A program made the translations under genes and the position numbers. 51,729 nucleotides of DNA from JAUVXE01 sp964349355 (GTDB taxonomy: Bacteria > Actinomycetota > Coriobacteriia > Anaerosomatales > SLCP01): NCBI GenBank assembly GCA_964349355.1, contig CAYGFZ010000011.1, forward strand, positions 1 to 51,729, in the 5' to 3' direction. The notes beneath the pieces were generated by a model that had not been told where the DNA came from, did not search any database, and saw nothing but the letters and a program-made list of their open reading frames with translations. Positions 25,913 to 35,178 of this stretch are shown piece by piece; the stretch's first letter is position 1; the number at the start of each line of letters is the position of its first letter.

Positions 25913-27175
25913 TCAGACGTCGTCGCGCACGACCGGGAAGCGACCGGTGATCGCGCTACGATCGACTCGACGCTCGCCCGAGAAGAGCGACTTGAGCGCC
26001 ACGTCGTCCCAGATCCGGTCCATCAGCAGCGGCCATCGCCGCTGGAAGTCGAAGTATCCGTGGCAGTTCTCACGCGCGTAGTCCGAGGCACCCTTGAGCG
26101 CCACCCGGGCGACCCGGAAGTAGCGGCCTCCCTCCTTGCGCGAGATGCCGCGGAACAGCGCCGTCAGTACGGCGCGCCACGTGACTCCCGAGGAGATGAA
26201 CGGTCCCGGATAAGGCGCCATCGACTCAGGAGTGACCTGTCGGAGATCGACCTGGGACTTCGCGAACTCGAGCTTGCGATGCTCGTAGATGAACCGGTAG
26301 ACGTCCTGGCGGAACTGCAGCGCCCGGCTGGAGAGACGCGGGGGTTTGTGAATAAGGGACCACTCCCCGTCGAGGAATACATCCCCTCCGTGCATGCGCG
26401 CGTTGATCACGTAGTCGATATCCTCGCCCCGAACGACCCACGGGTCGAACGAGACATTGCAGTACATGTCGCGATGGAGCGCAAGACAGCCCCCGAACGC
26501 GATGGCCGAAGGCGTCATCCTCGGCGGATGGTTCACCATCGACAGAGCCTCGTTGAACAAGTCGTCACGACGCCAGAACATGTCCGCCCAGTGCGGGCTC
26601 TCGTGACGCTGGTAGTTGCCCTCTTCATCGGTGTAGTACCCGGTCTTTGCGAGGATCCGTCGGCCCCGGCCGCCTTCCCCGGTGCTACCATACGGGTCGC
26701 CGATCCCCTCCATCGACTTTCGCAGAAATGCCGGATCGTCGATGATCTGGTCATCGTCGATGAACAGCACAGCCTCACAGCCGAGGATGGCAGCCGCGAT
26801 GAGGCCGACATTTCTGGCCGCCCCGTATCCCACAAGACTCACTCCGGGGATCATGTCCGCGAACTCGATCTGCTCGAGGCGACGATGCAGCGACCCAAGC
26901 TCGGCCGGGCCGAACACAAGAGCATCGATGCCGGGAAAGTCCGCAAGGATCTGCCGCACCCGATCCTCGGCAACGTGCTCGATTGCCGGGTCGGTAGTCG
27001 CGACGGTCACGATGACCCGTCCCAGCCCCTCGACCTCCTCGAGTGAGCGCAAGCAGGCGGGCAGCGTACCGTCGCTATCGACGGAGGTCGGATGATCGTA
27101 GACCGCCAGCAGGTTGTCGGGTACGCGCCCGCGTCGGCGCGTCCAGAACGTGGGGATTATCACGCAAGGTGTCAC
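25913..27175 (-). CDS. GT-A-type glycosyltransferase (family 2-like)
   Basis: 420 residues from GTG at 27175 (AAAGGCGG upstream). The N-terminus VTPCVIIPTFW is the nucleotide-binding strand of a GT-A fold. The metal-binding DxD is FIDDDQII (D140-D142). Later IAFGGCLALHRD and VVRGEDIDYVINARMHGG match the acceptor-site GED motif. There is no TM segment, so it acts in the cytoplasm. Donor and acceptor are unknown. An upstream open frame to 27298 is rejected: no ribosome site and Arg-rich, atypical sequence. Confidence 0.85.
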   Translation of the reverse strand: MTPCVIIPTFWTRRRGRVPDNLLAVYDHPTSVDSDGTLPACLRSLEEVEGLGRVIVTVATTDPAIEHVAEDRVRQILADFPGIDALVFGPAELGSLHRRLEQIEFADMIPGVSLVGYGAARNVGLIAAAILGCEAVLFIDDDQIIDDPAFLRKSMEGIGDPYGSTGEGGRGRRILAKTGYYTDEEGNYQRHESPHWADMFWRRDDLFNEALSMVNHPPRMTPSAIAFGGCLALHRDMYCNVSFDPWVVRGEDIDYVINARMHGGDVFLDGEWSLIHKPPRLSSRALQFRQDVYRFIYEHRKLEFAKSQVDLRQVTPESMAPYPGPFISSGVTWRAVLTALFRGISRKEGGRYFRVARVALKGASDYARENCHGYFDFQRRWPLLMDRIWDDVALKSLFSGERRVDRSAITGRFPVVRDDV

Positions 27176-27236
27176 GTACGTGCCGCCTTTACTCCGATAG
27201 CCGGTTCGAGCGAGACTTGATCGCGCATCTCCGATT

Positions 27237-27784
27237 CTACCGCTTCGGCGAGGCCGACGCGTCCCCGGAATCGTCCGACGGTCGCACGCGAGGGTCATCC
27301 GGCGAGTCGCCGTCTTCGATGATGCCTTCCCGGACCGCCTCCAGACGGGAGTCGCACTTCTTGAGGGCAGCTCTCAGTACGCCGGCTGGACGCGACCCNN
27401 NNNNNNNNNNNNNNNNNNNNNNNNNNNNNNNNNNNNNNNNNNNNNNNNNNNNNNNNNNNNNNNNNNNNNNNNNNNNNNNNNNNNNNNNNNNNNNNNNNGA
27501 CGGGAGTCGCACTTCTTGAGGGCAGCTCTCAGTACGCCGGCTGGACGCGACCCTATCAACAACTCGTTGCAGATAAGCGCGGCGGGTGTCCCATCCAGCC
27601 CGAGGCTGAGAGCGAGGTGCCGGAACTGGTGAACCCGGTCATCGAACGCGTCTTGTGCCCACGCTGCCTCGACCCCGATCTCGAGAAGCGTGCCGTCGGA
27701 CCCGATGTCACGGCCTTGCCCGAAGTAGGCTTCAAAGATGGCCCCGTGCACAACCCGATGGAGCGCCTCTCCCCTGTCCGCCAC
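27237..27784 (-). CDS. DsbA/FrnE-like C-terminal fragment, probable frameshift at 5' end (contains assembly gap)
   Basis: With the gap collapsed the frame is 131 codons including stop. It matches the second half of DsbA-like thioredoxin-fold proteins: EAYFGQGRDIGSDGTLLEIG, then LDGTPAALICNELLIGSRPAGVLRAAL minus its ends, which holds the cis-Pro motif GTPA. The CxxC half is absent. A strong GGAGG plus ATG at 27818 starts a different frame (MTEEHRHVHDHGGG) that stops after 28 codons, and one base shift would join it to this frame. So either a frameshifted small gene of about 140 aa or a decayed remnant. It directly follows amrS. Confidence 0.55.
27399..27498. other. Assembly gap (100 N) between identical 55-base flanks
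   Basis: 27344-27398 equals 27499-27553. Collapsing restores the DsbA-like reading frame exactly. Confidence 0.95.
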
Positions 27785-27826
27785 CGTGGTCGTGTACGTG
27801 ACGGTGCTCCTCGGTCATGCGACCTC

Positions 27827-28840
27827 CTACTCGACGATTCCCAGGTCACGCCCGCACGAAGCACATTTTCCGCCCCGCATCGAGCCCCCGACGACCGCGT
27901 ATCCCTTCCGAGCGATCACCGTCGCTCCGCACTCGGGGCACACGGTATCCTCACCGCCGGTATCAGATACGTTCCCGAGAAAGACGAAGTGCAGTCCCTC
28001 CTCGCGCCCGATGTCCACCGCTTGAGCGAGCGTTTCATTGGGCGTAGGTGCAAGGTGGGAGAAATCGAGGTACGGGATGAATCGCGTCACGTGCCAGGGC
28101 GTATCCGGCCCAAGTTCTGTTGCAATCCACGAAGCGATGGAGCGCAGCTCCTCGGGATCGTCGTTCACCGTGGGCACGACGTTGGTGACGACTTCGACAT
28201 GCATCCTCCACCGCTCCTTGGCCCGCACCGCTGCGGCGAAGACCGGTGCGGGCGAAGGCGCCTTGCACAGCGTCCGGTACGCCCGCTCCGACGCACCCTT
28301 GACGTCCACACGCCAGACATCTATCAGCTCTCCGAGAAGATCGAGCCCCTCGGTAGTTATGTAGCCGTTCGTCACCATCACCGTGAAGAGCCCTGCCTTC
28401 CGGCACTCCTCGGCGACATCACGGACGTACTCGGCCCAGATGACGGGCTCGTTGTAGGTGAACGCGACGCCCGGACAATCGCGCTCACGTGCGAGGCGCA
28501 CCGCGTCCGATGGGCTCAACACGCGCGTCGGCGCGGAACCCCCGTCCGGCCCTGCTCGGCTGATCTCCCAGTTCTGACAGTGTCCACACCGCATTGAGCA
28601 GCCCACACTGCCGAGGGAGAGCACGTCGGCCCCCGGGCGATAGTGGAAGACAGGCTTCTTCTCGATGGGATCGACGGCTACCGAAGAGACACGTCCGTAG
28701 GTGGTAGCAATGAGACGTCCGGAGACGTTGCGTCGCACTCCGCAGGCACCGACATGACCTTCAGCGATCAGGCAACGCCAGGGGCAAAGCAAGCAACGGA
28801 CCCGCTCACCCTCGGTGTTCCACAATGCCGCGACATGCAT
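27827..28840 (-). CDS. amrS: AmmeMemoRadiSam-system radical SAM enzyme
   Basis: 337 residues. The N-terminal CLLCPWRC is a Cys cluster. The radical SAM motif is GCSMRCGHCQNW (CxxxCxxC). FTYNEPVIWAEY and VTNGYI are typical of the PflA-like AmrS group, and a C-terminal zinc ribbon has CPECG and CASCGRD. The Memo and AMMECR1 partners are not in the window. ATG at 28840 has GGAGG 6 bases upstream and lies 13 bases after the hydrogenase-like GGDEF gene. Its stop overlaps the ribosome site of the next gene. Confidence 0.93.
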   Translation of the reverse strand: MHVAALWNTEGERVRCLLCPWRCLIAEGHVGACGVRRNVSGRLIATTYGRVSSVAVDPIEKKPVFHYRPGADVLSLGSVGCSMRCGHCQNWEISRAGPDGGSAPTRVLSPSDAVRLARERDCPGVAFTYNEPVIWAEYVRDVAEECRKAGLFTVMVTNGYITTEGLDLLGELIDVWRVDVKGASERAYRTLCKAPSPAPVFAAAVRAKERWRMHVEVVTNVVPTVNDDPEELRSIASWIATELGPDTPWHVTRFIPYLDFSHLAPTPNETLAQAVDIGREEGLHFVFLGNVSDTGGEDTVCPECGATVIARKGYAVVGGSMRGGKCASCGRDLGIVE

Positions 28841-28853
28841 CTGCGGCCTCCGA

Positions 28854-30698
28854 TCAGTCCGGCGCGATCCTCACCTGATCTCGACCGTGAGCTTTCGCGC
28901 GGTACAGCGCCCTGTCCGCAGCCTCGAGGAGTTCCACCGGGGTCGTGGCCGCTGTCGCTGAAGCGAGCCCGATGGAGACGTTGATCGAGACCGTCCCGCC
29001 AGACAACCCGTCAGCGACAGGGATGCGGGCCGATGCCACGATCGAGCGGAGCTTCTCGGCTACCGCATATCCTGCGGTCTTCTCGATACCGGGTAAGATG
29101 AGTGCAAACTCGTCGCCGCCATACCTAGCCGGTACATCGGTCTCACGAACCGCCTCGCGCATGAGGCGCGCCACCTCGACGAGGACCGCATCCCCCGTGG
29201 TGTGACCATGGGTATCGTTGACCTCCTTGAACGCGTCGAGATCGATCATGAGAAGAGTCAGGGGTGTCCGATAGCGCGCGACGCGTGCGACCTCGCTCTC
29301 GAGTCGCTCCGAGAAGACGTGTCGATTCCACAGACCCGTGAGCGAGTCGAGTGTCGCGGACTCTGTGAGTGCAGCATTGCTACGCTCGAGACGTGTGCGC
29401 TGGAGAGGAAAGCACATATCCCAGGTCGAATCCCTGTTCAGAATGGCCACGGCATGCTCCACACATGTGTCGTAACCGCAGGCACCGCAGTCGAGATGAT
29501 CCACGGGGCTCTCGAACTCCCCCTCGGCCAGACAAATCTCGATCTCCTTCTCTCCGAAGACCTGGGAGATCGCCGGTCGTGCGGTGAACGAACGGAGGAC
29601 GTCTATCGACGGCAGATGCGCGAGAAGAGTACGCGTATCGACCGCCACGCGACCCGCCTCACGTCCGACCGCAGCCATCACGGTCCTCTTCGCGTACACG
29701 GAGAGTGCCGACCCCGTCGCGGGTCCGTCGAGGCACCCGTCGCAGCAGAGCATGTCGACGACCACAGGCCCGGCCTCTCCCCGCTGGACCGCACCGAGTA
29801 GCGCCTCGATCGCCTCTAGGCCGCGGACCGCCACTACATCCTGAGATGTCATGTCGTGCTGCACCAGGGTTCGTCGCGGATACCCGTCAGTGAGCGACAT
29901 CTCCTTCACGGGGGTCGGGCGACGCTTGCCAGGTCCGTTGCGCACCGGGATCGCTGGTCGTGGCCCAGTCGAAGCGATGAGTCGTTTGAGTTCCGAGAAA
30001 TCGATGGCCGCATCGACGCAGCCCCCGAACTGCGGGTCAGCGATCTCGTCCTTGCGCGCGTAACACGGAGACACGTACACGACCGCGACGTCTTCGGGGT
30101 AGAGTGACTTCACGAGTCGCGCCTGGGCGACGTAGGGCGGGACGATCGGAGCCAGCGCTCCCACGAGCGCGGGATGGAAGTGTCTCACCCAAGCGACAGC
30201 GACCGGACACGTCGAGCGCAGGACGGCGGGAGCCGGGGGACGGGCATGGGCGCGCTCGTAGGCAAGGGCGACCAACTCCTCGCCCAACAACGTGGTCTCA
30301 ACTCCAAAGAACCCCGCCTCCTCGAGCGAAAGCTCGACTTCGGCCGGGGTCATGGGATGCATCGCAGCAACGAATTCGGTCGCAAGCACGGCCACCACCG
30401 GGCGCTCGCTGGCCAATAGTTCGCGAACGACCGGGACGTCGTCCCTCACGGTATGCCCGCCCTTGCCACACGCTAGCACACAGGCACCGCACTGCACGCA
30501 TCGCTCCTCGATGACCTCGGCATGGTGGTCGAGGACCCGGATCGCTCTCGCCGGGCAGACTCGCACACACGCCCAGCACGCGGCGCACTTCTCCACCGGG
30601 TTCTCTATGAGAGGCCCGCGCTGATCGGTCGCGGTCTCATGACGAGTGGGACAGGTCTCCCTCTCGCTTCCCGTGCTGCGAAGATCGTCCGCTCTCAC
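28854..30698 (-). CDS. Ferredoxin / [FeFe]-hydrogenase-like sensor / GGDEF diguanylate cyclase
   Basis: 614 residues. Residues 38-77: two 4Fe-4S ferredoxin motifs (CAACWACVRVCP, CVQCGACVLAC). Residues 95-370: H-cluster-type hydrogenase domain with STCP (C164), SPCYARKDE (C212) and MLCCDGCLDG (C318, C322). By alignment to the classic three motifs all four ligands of the cubane are kept, but the proton-transfer Cys is Thr (T163) and the usual Lys after the second motif is Arg. Residues 404-429: a further CGACGYDTC Fe-S motif. Residues 445-614: GGDEF domain with active GGDEF (527-531) and inhibitory site RETD (518-521). Predicted role: redox or H2/CO sensor that makes c-di-GMP in the cytoplasm. 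GTG at 30698 overlaps the queT stop with GGAGG 6 bases upstream. Confidence 0.9.
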   Translation of the reverse strand: MRADDLRSTGSERETCPTRHETATDQRGPLIENPVEKCAACWACVRVCPARAIRVLDHHAEVIEERCVQCGACVLACGKGGHTVRDDVPVVRELLASERPVVAVLATEFVAAMHPMTPAEVELSLEEAGFFGVETTLLGEELVALAYERAHARPPAPAVLRSTCPVAVAWVRHFHPALVGALAPIVPPYVAQARLVKSLYPEDVAVVYVSPCYARKDEIADPQFGGCVDAAIDFSELKRLIASTGPRPAIPVRNGPGKRRPTPVKEMSLTDGYPRRTLVQHDMTSQDVVAVRGLEAIEALLGAVQRGEAGPVVVDMLCCDGCLDGPATGSALSVYAKRTVMAAVGREAGRVAVDTRTLLAHLPSIDVLRSFTARPAISQVFGEKEIEICLAEGEFESPVDHLDCGACGYDTCVEHAVAILNRDSTWDMCFPLQRTRLERSNAALTESATLDSLTGLWNRHVFSERLESEVARVARYRTPLTLLMIDLDAFKEVNDTHGHTTGDAVLVEVARLMREAVRETDVPARYGGDEFALILPGIEKTAGYAVAEKLRSIVASARIPVADGLSGGTVSINVSIGLASATAATTPVELLEAADRALYRAKAHGRDQVRIAPD

Positions 30699-31440
30699 TC
30701 GATCCCTCCGGCCCTGCCGCTGCGGTCCGGCCGCATGAACGCATCCAATAAGCCCGTCTTCCCAAGCAAGGTGGCCAGCGGCAACCCGAGTCCATACACC
30801 ACCACGCACTGACCTATTCCCACGAACACGAACCACATCGCATAAAGCGCGATCCATTCGTTGCCTACATCTATGCCCAAGATAGGTTCCTGGGTGAAGC
30901 CGAGTGCGGCGAACATGACCGGCAGGTACGCCGGGACGATCAGCGCATTGGTGATCACCGGACCCGCGAGGGCTACGAGTCGGCGTCTGCGAAATCGCCA
31001 TGTCCACACCGCGCCGAGGAGTGTGGCGAGCGAGCCGAATACGACGTCGAGGAGGCCTATCGGTCCGAACCGCGCGACCATCACGCCGTTTGCGACGGCT
31101 GTTCCAAGCGCGAGACCCGGTATCGCCGACGGTGTGAACAGCGCCAATACGGTGAATGCCTCGCTCACGCGGAACTGCACGGGGCCCCACCCGAGTTCGA
31201 AAGGCATCTGTAGTACCGCAACCGTCGCAGCCGCATGGANNNNNNNNNNNNNNNNNNNNNNNNNNNNNNNNNNNNNNNNNNNNNNNNNNNNNNNNNNNNN
31301 NNNNNNNNNNNNNNNNNNNNNNNNNNNNNNNNNNNNNNNCCCCACCCGAGTTCGAAAGGCATCTGTAGTACCGCAACCGTCGCAGCCGCATGGACTGCGG
31401 CGATGACACCTGCGTGCGCTACATATCGCGTCCTGCTCAC
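30695..31440 (-). CDS. queT: QueT-family queuosine-precursor transporter (contains assembly gap)
   Basis: Collapsing the gap gives 196 residues in one frame. Five to six TM helices and the QueT core: HAAATVAVLQMPFELGWGP, then VQFRVSEAFTVLALFTPSAI and PGLALGTAVANG. QueT imports queuosine precursors (ECF-type substrate component). GTG at 31440 has GGGGGAGG upstream. I looked for a preQ1 riboswitch in the short leader and saw none. Its stop overlaps the GGDEF-protein start, so the two are co-expressed. Confidence 0.9.
31240..31339. other. Assembly gap (100 N) between identical 55-base flanks
   Basis: 31185-31239 equals 31340-31394. Removing 155 bases restores the queT frame. Confidence 0.95.
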
Positions 31441-31455
31441 GAACCCCTCCCCCGG

Positions 31456-31482
31456 AAAAGGTGTGCGCGGATTCTAGCACAC
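31456..31482 (-). terminator. Hairpin with T-run after the PocR-HD-GYP gene
   Basis: GTGTGC (transcript sense, 31482-31477) pairs with GCACAC (31466-31461), followed by CTTTT. It sits 15 bases after the upstream gene's stop and before queT. Confidence 0.5.
31471..31476 (-). promoter_or_regulatory. Extended -10 (TGCTAGAAT) before queT
   Basis: Minus-strand TGCTAGAAT gives an extended -10, 31 bases before the queT start; it overlaps the loop of the terminator hairpin. No clear -35. The same nine bases occur before the HD-GYP gene at 40991. Confidence 0.4.
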
Positions 31483-31496
31483 ACCGACGCTTCGAC

Positions 31497-33629
31497 TCAT
31501 GCTGGCAAACGTGGCTCCTGACCGGATGTCTCTCCGGCGAACAAGCCCGTGATTCCCGCCACCGCCTGTCGCTCGATGACCGCCAGGAACGCCCTGACCG
31601 CCTCCGGGTCGAACTGGGTCCCCGCGCCTCGCTGCAGCTCCCTGCGGGCCTCCGACACACTGATCTGCTTACGATACGCCCTCGGAGATGTCATAGCGTC
31701 GAAGGCGTCCGCGACCGCGAGGACTCTCGCAAGGCGCGGAATCTCGGTCCCTCCCAGGCCCCCCGGATACCCCGTGCCATCCCAGCGCTCATGGTGGTGT
31801 TCGACTGCCGGCTTCACCGCGTCCAGAAATCTGACTTGGCCGACGATCTCAGCACCGATCACGGAGTGCCTGCGCACCTCGTCCATCTCCGCGGGCGTCA
31901 GTTGCTCCGCCGTGCCGAGGATGCCCGGAGTGATTCCCAAGGTCCCGATGTCGTGAACGACTGCGGCGAGCCGCAGTGAGCGCAGGTCCTCGGCGGGGAG
32001 CCCGAGCTCCCTCCCGAGAGCCAGCGCGTAATCCGCGATACGGTGCGCATGGCCCGGCTCCACTCGTTCTGCAGAGTCCAGCGCAGCCGCGAGAGCTGCG
32101 ATCGTCGCCGCATGATCCTGGCTGAGGCGCTCCAACTCTGACGCACGCCCGAGCGCCGAGGCGATGTGTTCGGCGACCTCACACAGGATATGCTCATCCG
32201 CCGAAGTGAAACGGAGAGCCGAGGGCAGGGCGGCGAACGCGTAACCTGCGACGATGCCACCGACCGTGAACGGGATGGAGAGAACGGGGCCCTCCGCGTC
32301 AGACTGACCGGAGTCGCTGTCGACGACCTCCCCCTCCGCGTCCGAGTAGCGCACAACCGCGAACGGCTCTTCGACGACATCCCGGCCCATCGCATCGCAC
32401 AGAACCGCGTCGAGCGAGGCGCGCGTCACTCGGCCCCGAACGCTCATCTGCACCGAGTCGTGACCCCACGCTGACAGAGCGATCCCGCAAACCTGCACGT
32501 CGAAGATCCGCTCGAGAGCTGCCGTCGCTTCGCGCGCAACGTCTGCACATGTCGAAGATGCTCCCAGCATCTTGGCCGACCTGTTGACGTGAACCAGCCC
32601 GTCGAGAGCCCGCCGAGCCTCACGTTCGCTGCGGGTCCCCTCCAGCACACCTCCCGCTACCGTTGCGAATCGCTCCAGGAGCCGCAGCGCCTCACCGCTT
32701 GCACGTTCTCCGCCACTCACGCCCCGGACGGTGATGAAGCCGAACCCCCCGTCCGGCCCGCGGAGGACCACCGAGATCGTCGCTTGCCCGGTATCGGTTC
32801 CAGAGTCAGGGTCAGGGGCATGAAAATGGGTTACCATACTGTTCCCGTTGCTCAGCACCCTGCCCTCGGCGACATCACCCGCATGAAGGACGTCACCGCA
32901 CGCGTAGCCGTCATCAGTGCCAGTGGCGGCTGCCACGTCAAGCAGGTCTGTACCGGGACGCATGAGAGCAAGGACGCCTGATGTGCCCCCGACGACATGA
33001 ACCGCACGCTCAAGCAGGCGCTGTTCGAGCCGCTCGCCGTGTCGATCGAGTTCCAGGAACTCGCGGCCCACGTCAATATAGGTCTCGATCTCCCACAGGC
33101 GACCGCTGTAACCCCCGGCCTCGACCGCTCGCGCCACGACGCTTTCCGCATGGGCGCACAGCATCTTGAGCCCGGCCTCGGCGCGTCGGATCGGGAGAAC
33201 CGGGATCTCGCGAACGGATGCTCGCGCCGCCTCTTCGGGAACACCCGCAACGGTGAGGCGTTCGAATAGGAGTCTTCGCTCCCGGGTCGCGGAGATGAAC
33301 CCGCTCACGGTTATGTACGCGACAGTGCCGCCGTGATAGAGGACGCGCGCCTCGTGGCACGGCAGTCCCGAGAAGCATGCCGGCCTGCCGGTGGTGCTCT
33401 CCTCGACCTGCCCGAGGCAGCCCCGTGCGCCTGCACGGGACCGCTCCTCCGCCGGGTGCAGAAGCTCGCAGTACGAACACCGCGGAGACGCGTAGAGCGC
33501 ATCATCGGTAGCTGGCATCCTGACGGTGATCACCACGCCAGCGACGTCGTGGAGAGCGTTCGCCACTTCGTCCCACGCAGCGCTTGAGAAGACGCTGCGC
33601 AACAGTTCGTCGCCTATGTGGTCCCTCAT
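31497..33629 (-). CDS. PocR-GAF-HD-GYP cyclic-di-GMP phosphodiesterase
   Basis: 710 residues. N-terminal PocR-type sensory domain (about 20-190) with a Cys-rich segment: CSYCELLHPAEER, RGCLGQ, ACFSGLPCHEA. Two GAF-like domains follow (about 200-340 and 350-490). The C-terminal HD-GYP domain (about 510-690) has VVHDIGTLGI, HHHERWDGTGYPGGLGG and ADAFDAMTSPRAYR, so HD and GYP residues are complete and c-di-GMP hydrolysis is likely. Start ATG 33629 with GGGGG upstream; the open frame back to 33815 has Arg/Ser-rich sequence and no ribosome site. No TM helices; cytoplasmic sensor. Stop lies before the terminator hairpin. Confidence 0.88.
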   Translation of the reverse strand: MRDHIGDELLRSVFSSAAWDEVANALHDVAGVVITVRMPATDDALYASPRCSYCELLHPAEERSRAGARGCLGQVEESTTGRPACFSGLPCHEARVLYHGGTVAYITVSGFISATRERRLLFERLTVAGVPEEAARASVREIPVLPIRRAEAGLKMLCAHAESVVARAVEAGGYSGRLWEIETYIDVGREFLELDRHGERLEQRLLERAVHVVGGTSGVLALMRPGTDLLDVAAATGTDDGYACGDVLHAGDVAEGRVLSNGNSMVTHFHAPDPDSGTDTGQATISVVLRGPDGGFGFITVRGVSGGERASGEALRLLERFATVAGGVLEGTRSEREARRALDGLVHVNRSAKMLGASSTCADVAREATAALERIFDVQVCGIALSAWGHDSVQMSVRGRVTRASLDAVLCDAMGRDVVEEPFAVVRYSDAEGEVVDSDSGQSDAEGPVLSIPFTVGGIVAGYAFAALPSALRFTSADEHILCEVAEHIASALGRASELERLSQDHAATIAALAAALDSAERVEPGHAHRIADYALALGRELGLPAEDLRSLRLAAVVHDIGTLGITPGILGTAEQLTPAEMDEVRRHSVIGAEIVGQVRFLDAVKPAVEHHHERWDGTGYPGGLGGTEIPRLARVLAVADAFDAMTSPRAYRKQISVSEARRELQRGAGTQFDPEAVRAFLAVIERQAVAGITGLFAGETSGQEPRLPA

Positions 33630-33699
33630 GTAGCCCCCTGGCATCGATAATCCGCGTATCTCGGGTATCGGACTGCGAGTAGGCAGGCTTGAGCGGCGA

Positions 33700-35178
33700 C
33701 TACCCCCGGGGGATCTTGACGGTGAAGAGCGACCCCGCGCCCACAGCGCTCTGCACCGTGATCGCCCCGCCCATTGCCTCAACGGAGCCCTTGGCGATTG
33801 CAAGGCCGAGCCCAAAGCCTCCGGTCACCTTCGAGCGCGACTCATCCGAGCGGTAGAACCGCTCGAAGATGATCGGCAGGTCATCACTCGGTATCCCGAT
33901 TCCGGTATCGTGAACCTCGATGACCACGGAGCCTCGGGCCAGACGTGTCGCGAGTCGCACCTTCCCACCAGAAGGTGTGTACTTGCAGGCATTGTCGACG
34001 AGAACTGAAAGTACATCCTCAAGCCTATCGGGATCTCCGACGATGTAGAGGCGGCCCTCCTCAGGGCCACTGAACTCGAGCCCTTTGTCGTGGTAGCGGG
34101 TCGCACAGGCGGCGAGAGCCTCTCGCGCGACGAAGTTGACGTCGAAACGAACATGTCTCGTATCGCCGACCGTGTCCGTCCGTAAAAGCGAGAGAAGGTC
34201 GCCGCAGAGCCTCGCCATCCTTCGAGACTCGCGATCGATAGCCTCCACGGCCTCCTCCCGCATGTCCGGGTCCTCTCCGCCCCATGCCCGCAGGATGTTC
34301 GTATAGCCACGAATACCGGCGACAGGGGTGGCAAGTTCGTGCGATGCGTCCGCCATGAAACGGGTCTGTATCTCTGCGCGACGCTCGAGACGGTCGATGA
34401 GGCCGTTGATCGACTGGGCAAGCTCGCTGATCTCATGCTCTCCGACCTCGGGCAAACGTACGTCAAGGTCACCGGCATCGATTGAATCTGCCGCTCTGCG
34501 CAGGTCATTGACGAGTTTCAAGACCCATCCCATACTCGCTTGCATCATGATGACCATAATCAGGATCGCCGAGGCGGCAAGCGCCGCCATAGGCGGGCGC
34601 ATCGAGTCGATGACTCCCTCTTCCCTGAATGGGTAGTACGTCACGTCGAGCAGGCCGGCCTCTCCCCCCGGTAGCACTATCGGAGCATGCGCCGCGTGGA
34701 TGCTGAGGACCGTCGAGCCTGTGAGTCCCGAAAAGAGCGAACTGCGCTCCACGGTCGACTGGACCGGCCGTCCCCTCTCGAGCGCGGCACGACGCCGTTC
34801 GTCGAGTCCCGGCAGAACCGCAGAGTCAGAACTCACCCACAGAGTCCGGAGCTCCGAGTCGAGGATCGCGATCTGGGGCTCGGACGGGACCCTTTGTCCG
34901 TAGATGGACTCTGCCCGGTCCAGGTACGCCTCCCGGGCGGCCTCAAGCCCCGCCTCGTCCAGGACCCCATCGATCGCGAAATCGTCCTCGATCTGCTCCG
35001 CCTGCAGATCGAGAGCACGCACATTGACGTCGGTGACGCGCTCGGGCCGCTCACGGGCGACGGCCGTCATGGTCTCTAGAACTATCACGTACGAAGTAAG
35101 CGAGATGCCGCCAACTATCAGGACGGCGAAGAACACCGAAACCAGAAACAACCAGGTCCTAAGAGAGGAGCGTCGCAT
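33700..35178 (-). CDS. Membrane sensor histidine kinase (HAMP-HisKA-HATPase)
   Basis: 492 residues. TM1 at 8-32, an extracellular region of about 160 residues, TM2 at about 196-218, a HAMP domain (LVNDLRRAADSIDAGDLDVR), HisKA with phospho-His H280 in DASHELATPVAGIRGY, and HATPase with DNACKYTPSGG (N box), DTGIGIP (G1) and GGFGLGLAIAKG (G2). The start ATG directly follows the stop of the OmpR-type regulator, so they form a two-component pair. The signal is unknown. Confidence 0.95.
   Translation of the reverse strand: MRRSSLRTWLFLVSVFFAVLIVGGISLTSYVIVLETMTAVARERPERVTDVNVRALDLQAEQIEDDFAIDGVLDEAGLEAAREAYLDRAESIYGQRVPSEPQIAILDSELRTLWVSSDSAVLPGLDERRRAALERGRPVQSTVERSSLFSGLTGSTVLSIHAAHAPIVLPGGEAGLLDVTYYPFREEGVIDSMRPPMAALAASAILIMVIMMQASMGWVLKLVNDLRRAADSIDAGDLDVRLPEVGEHEISELAQSINGLIDRLERRAEIQTRFMADASHELATPVAGIRGYTNILRAWGGEDPDMREEAVEAIDRESRRMARLCGDLLSLLRTDTVGDTRHVRFDVNFVAREALAACATRYHDKGLEFSGPEEGRLYIVGDPDRLEDVLSVLVDNACKYTPSGGKVRLATRLARGSVVIEVHDTGIGIPSDDLPIIFERFYRSDESRSKVTGGFGLGLAIAKGSVEAMGGAITVQSAVGAGSLFTVKIPRG

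Noticed and set aside
31395..31496. preQ1 riboswitch before queT
   Set aside because: The leader is about 30 bases after the -10 box and has no preQ1 pseudoknot consensus.
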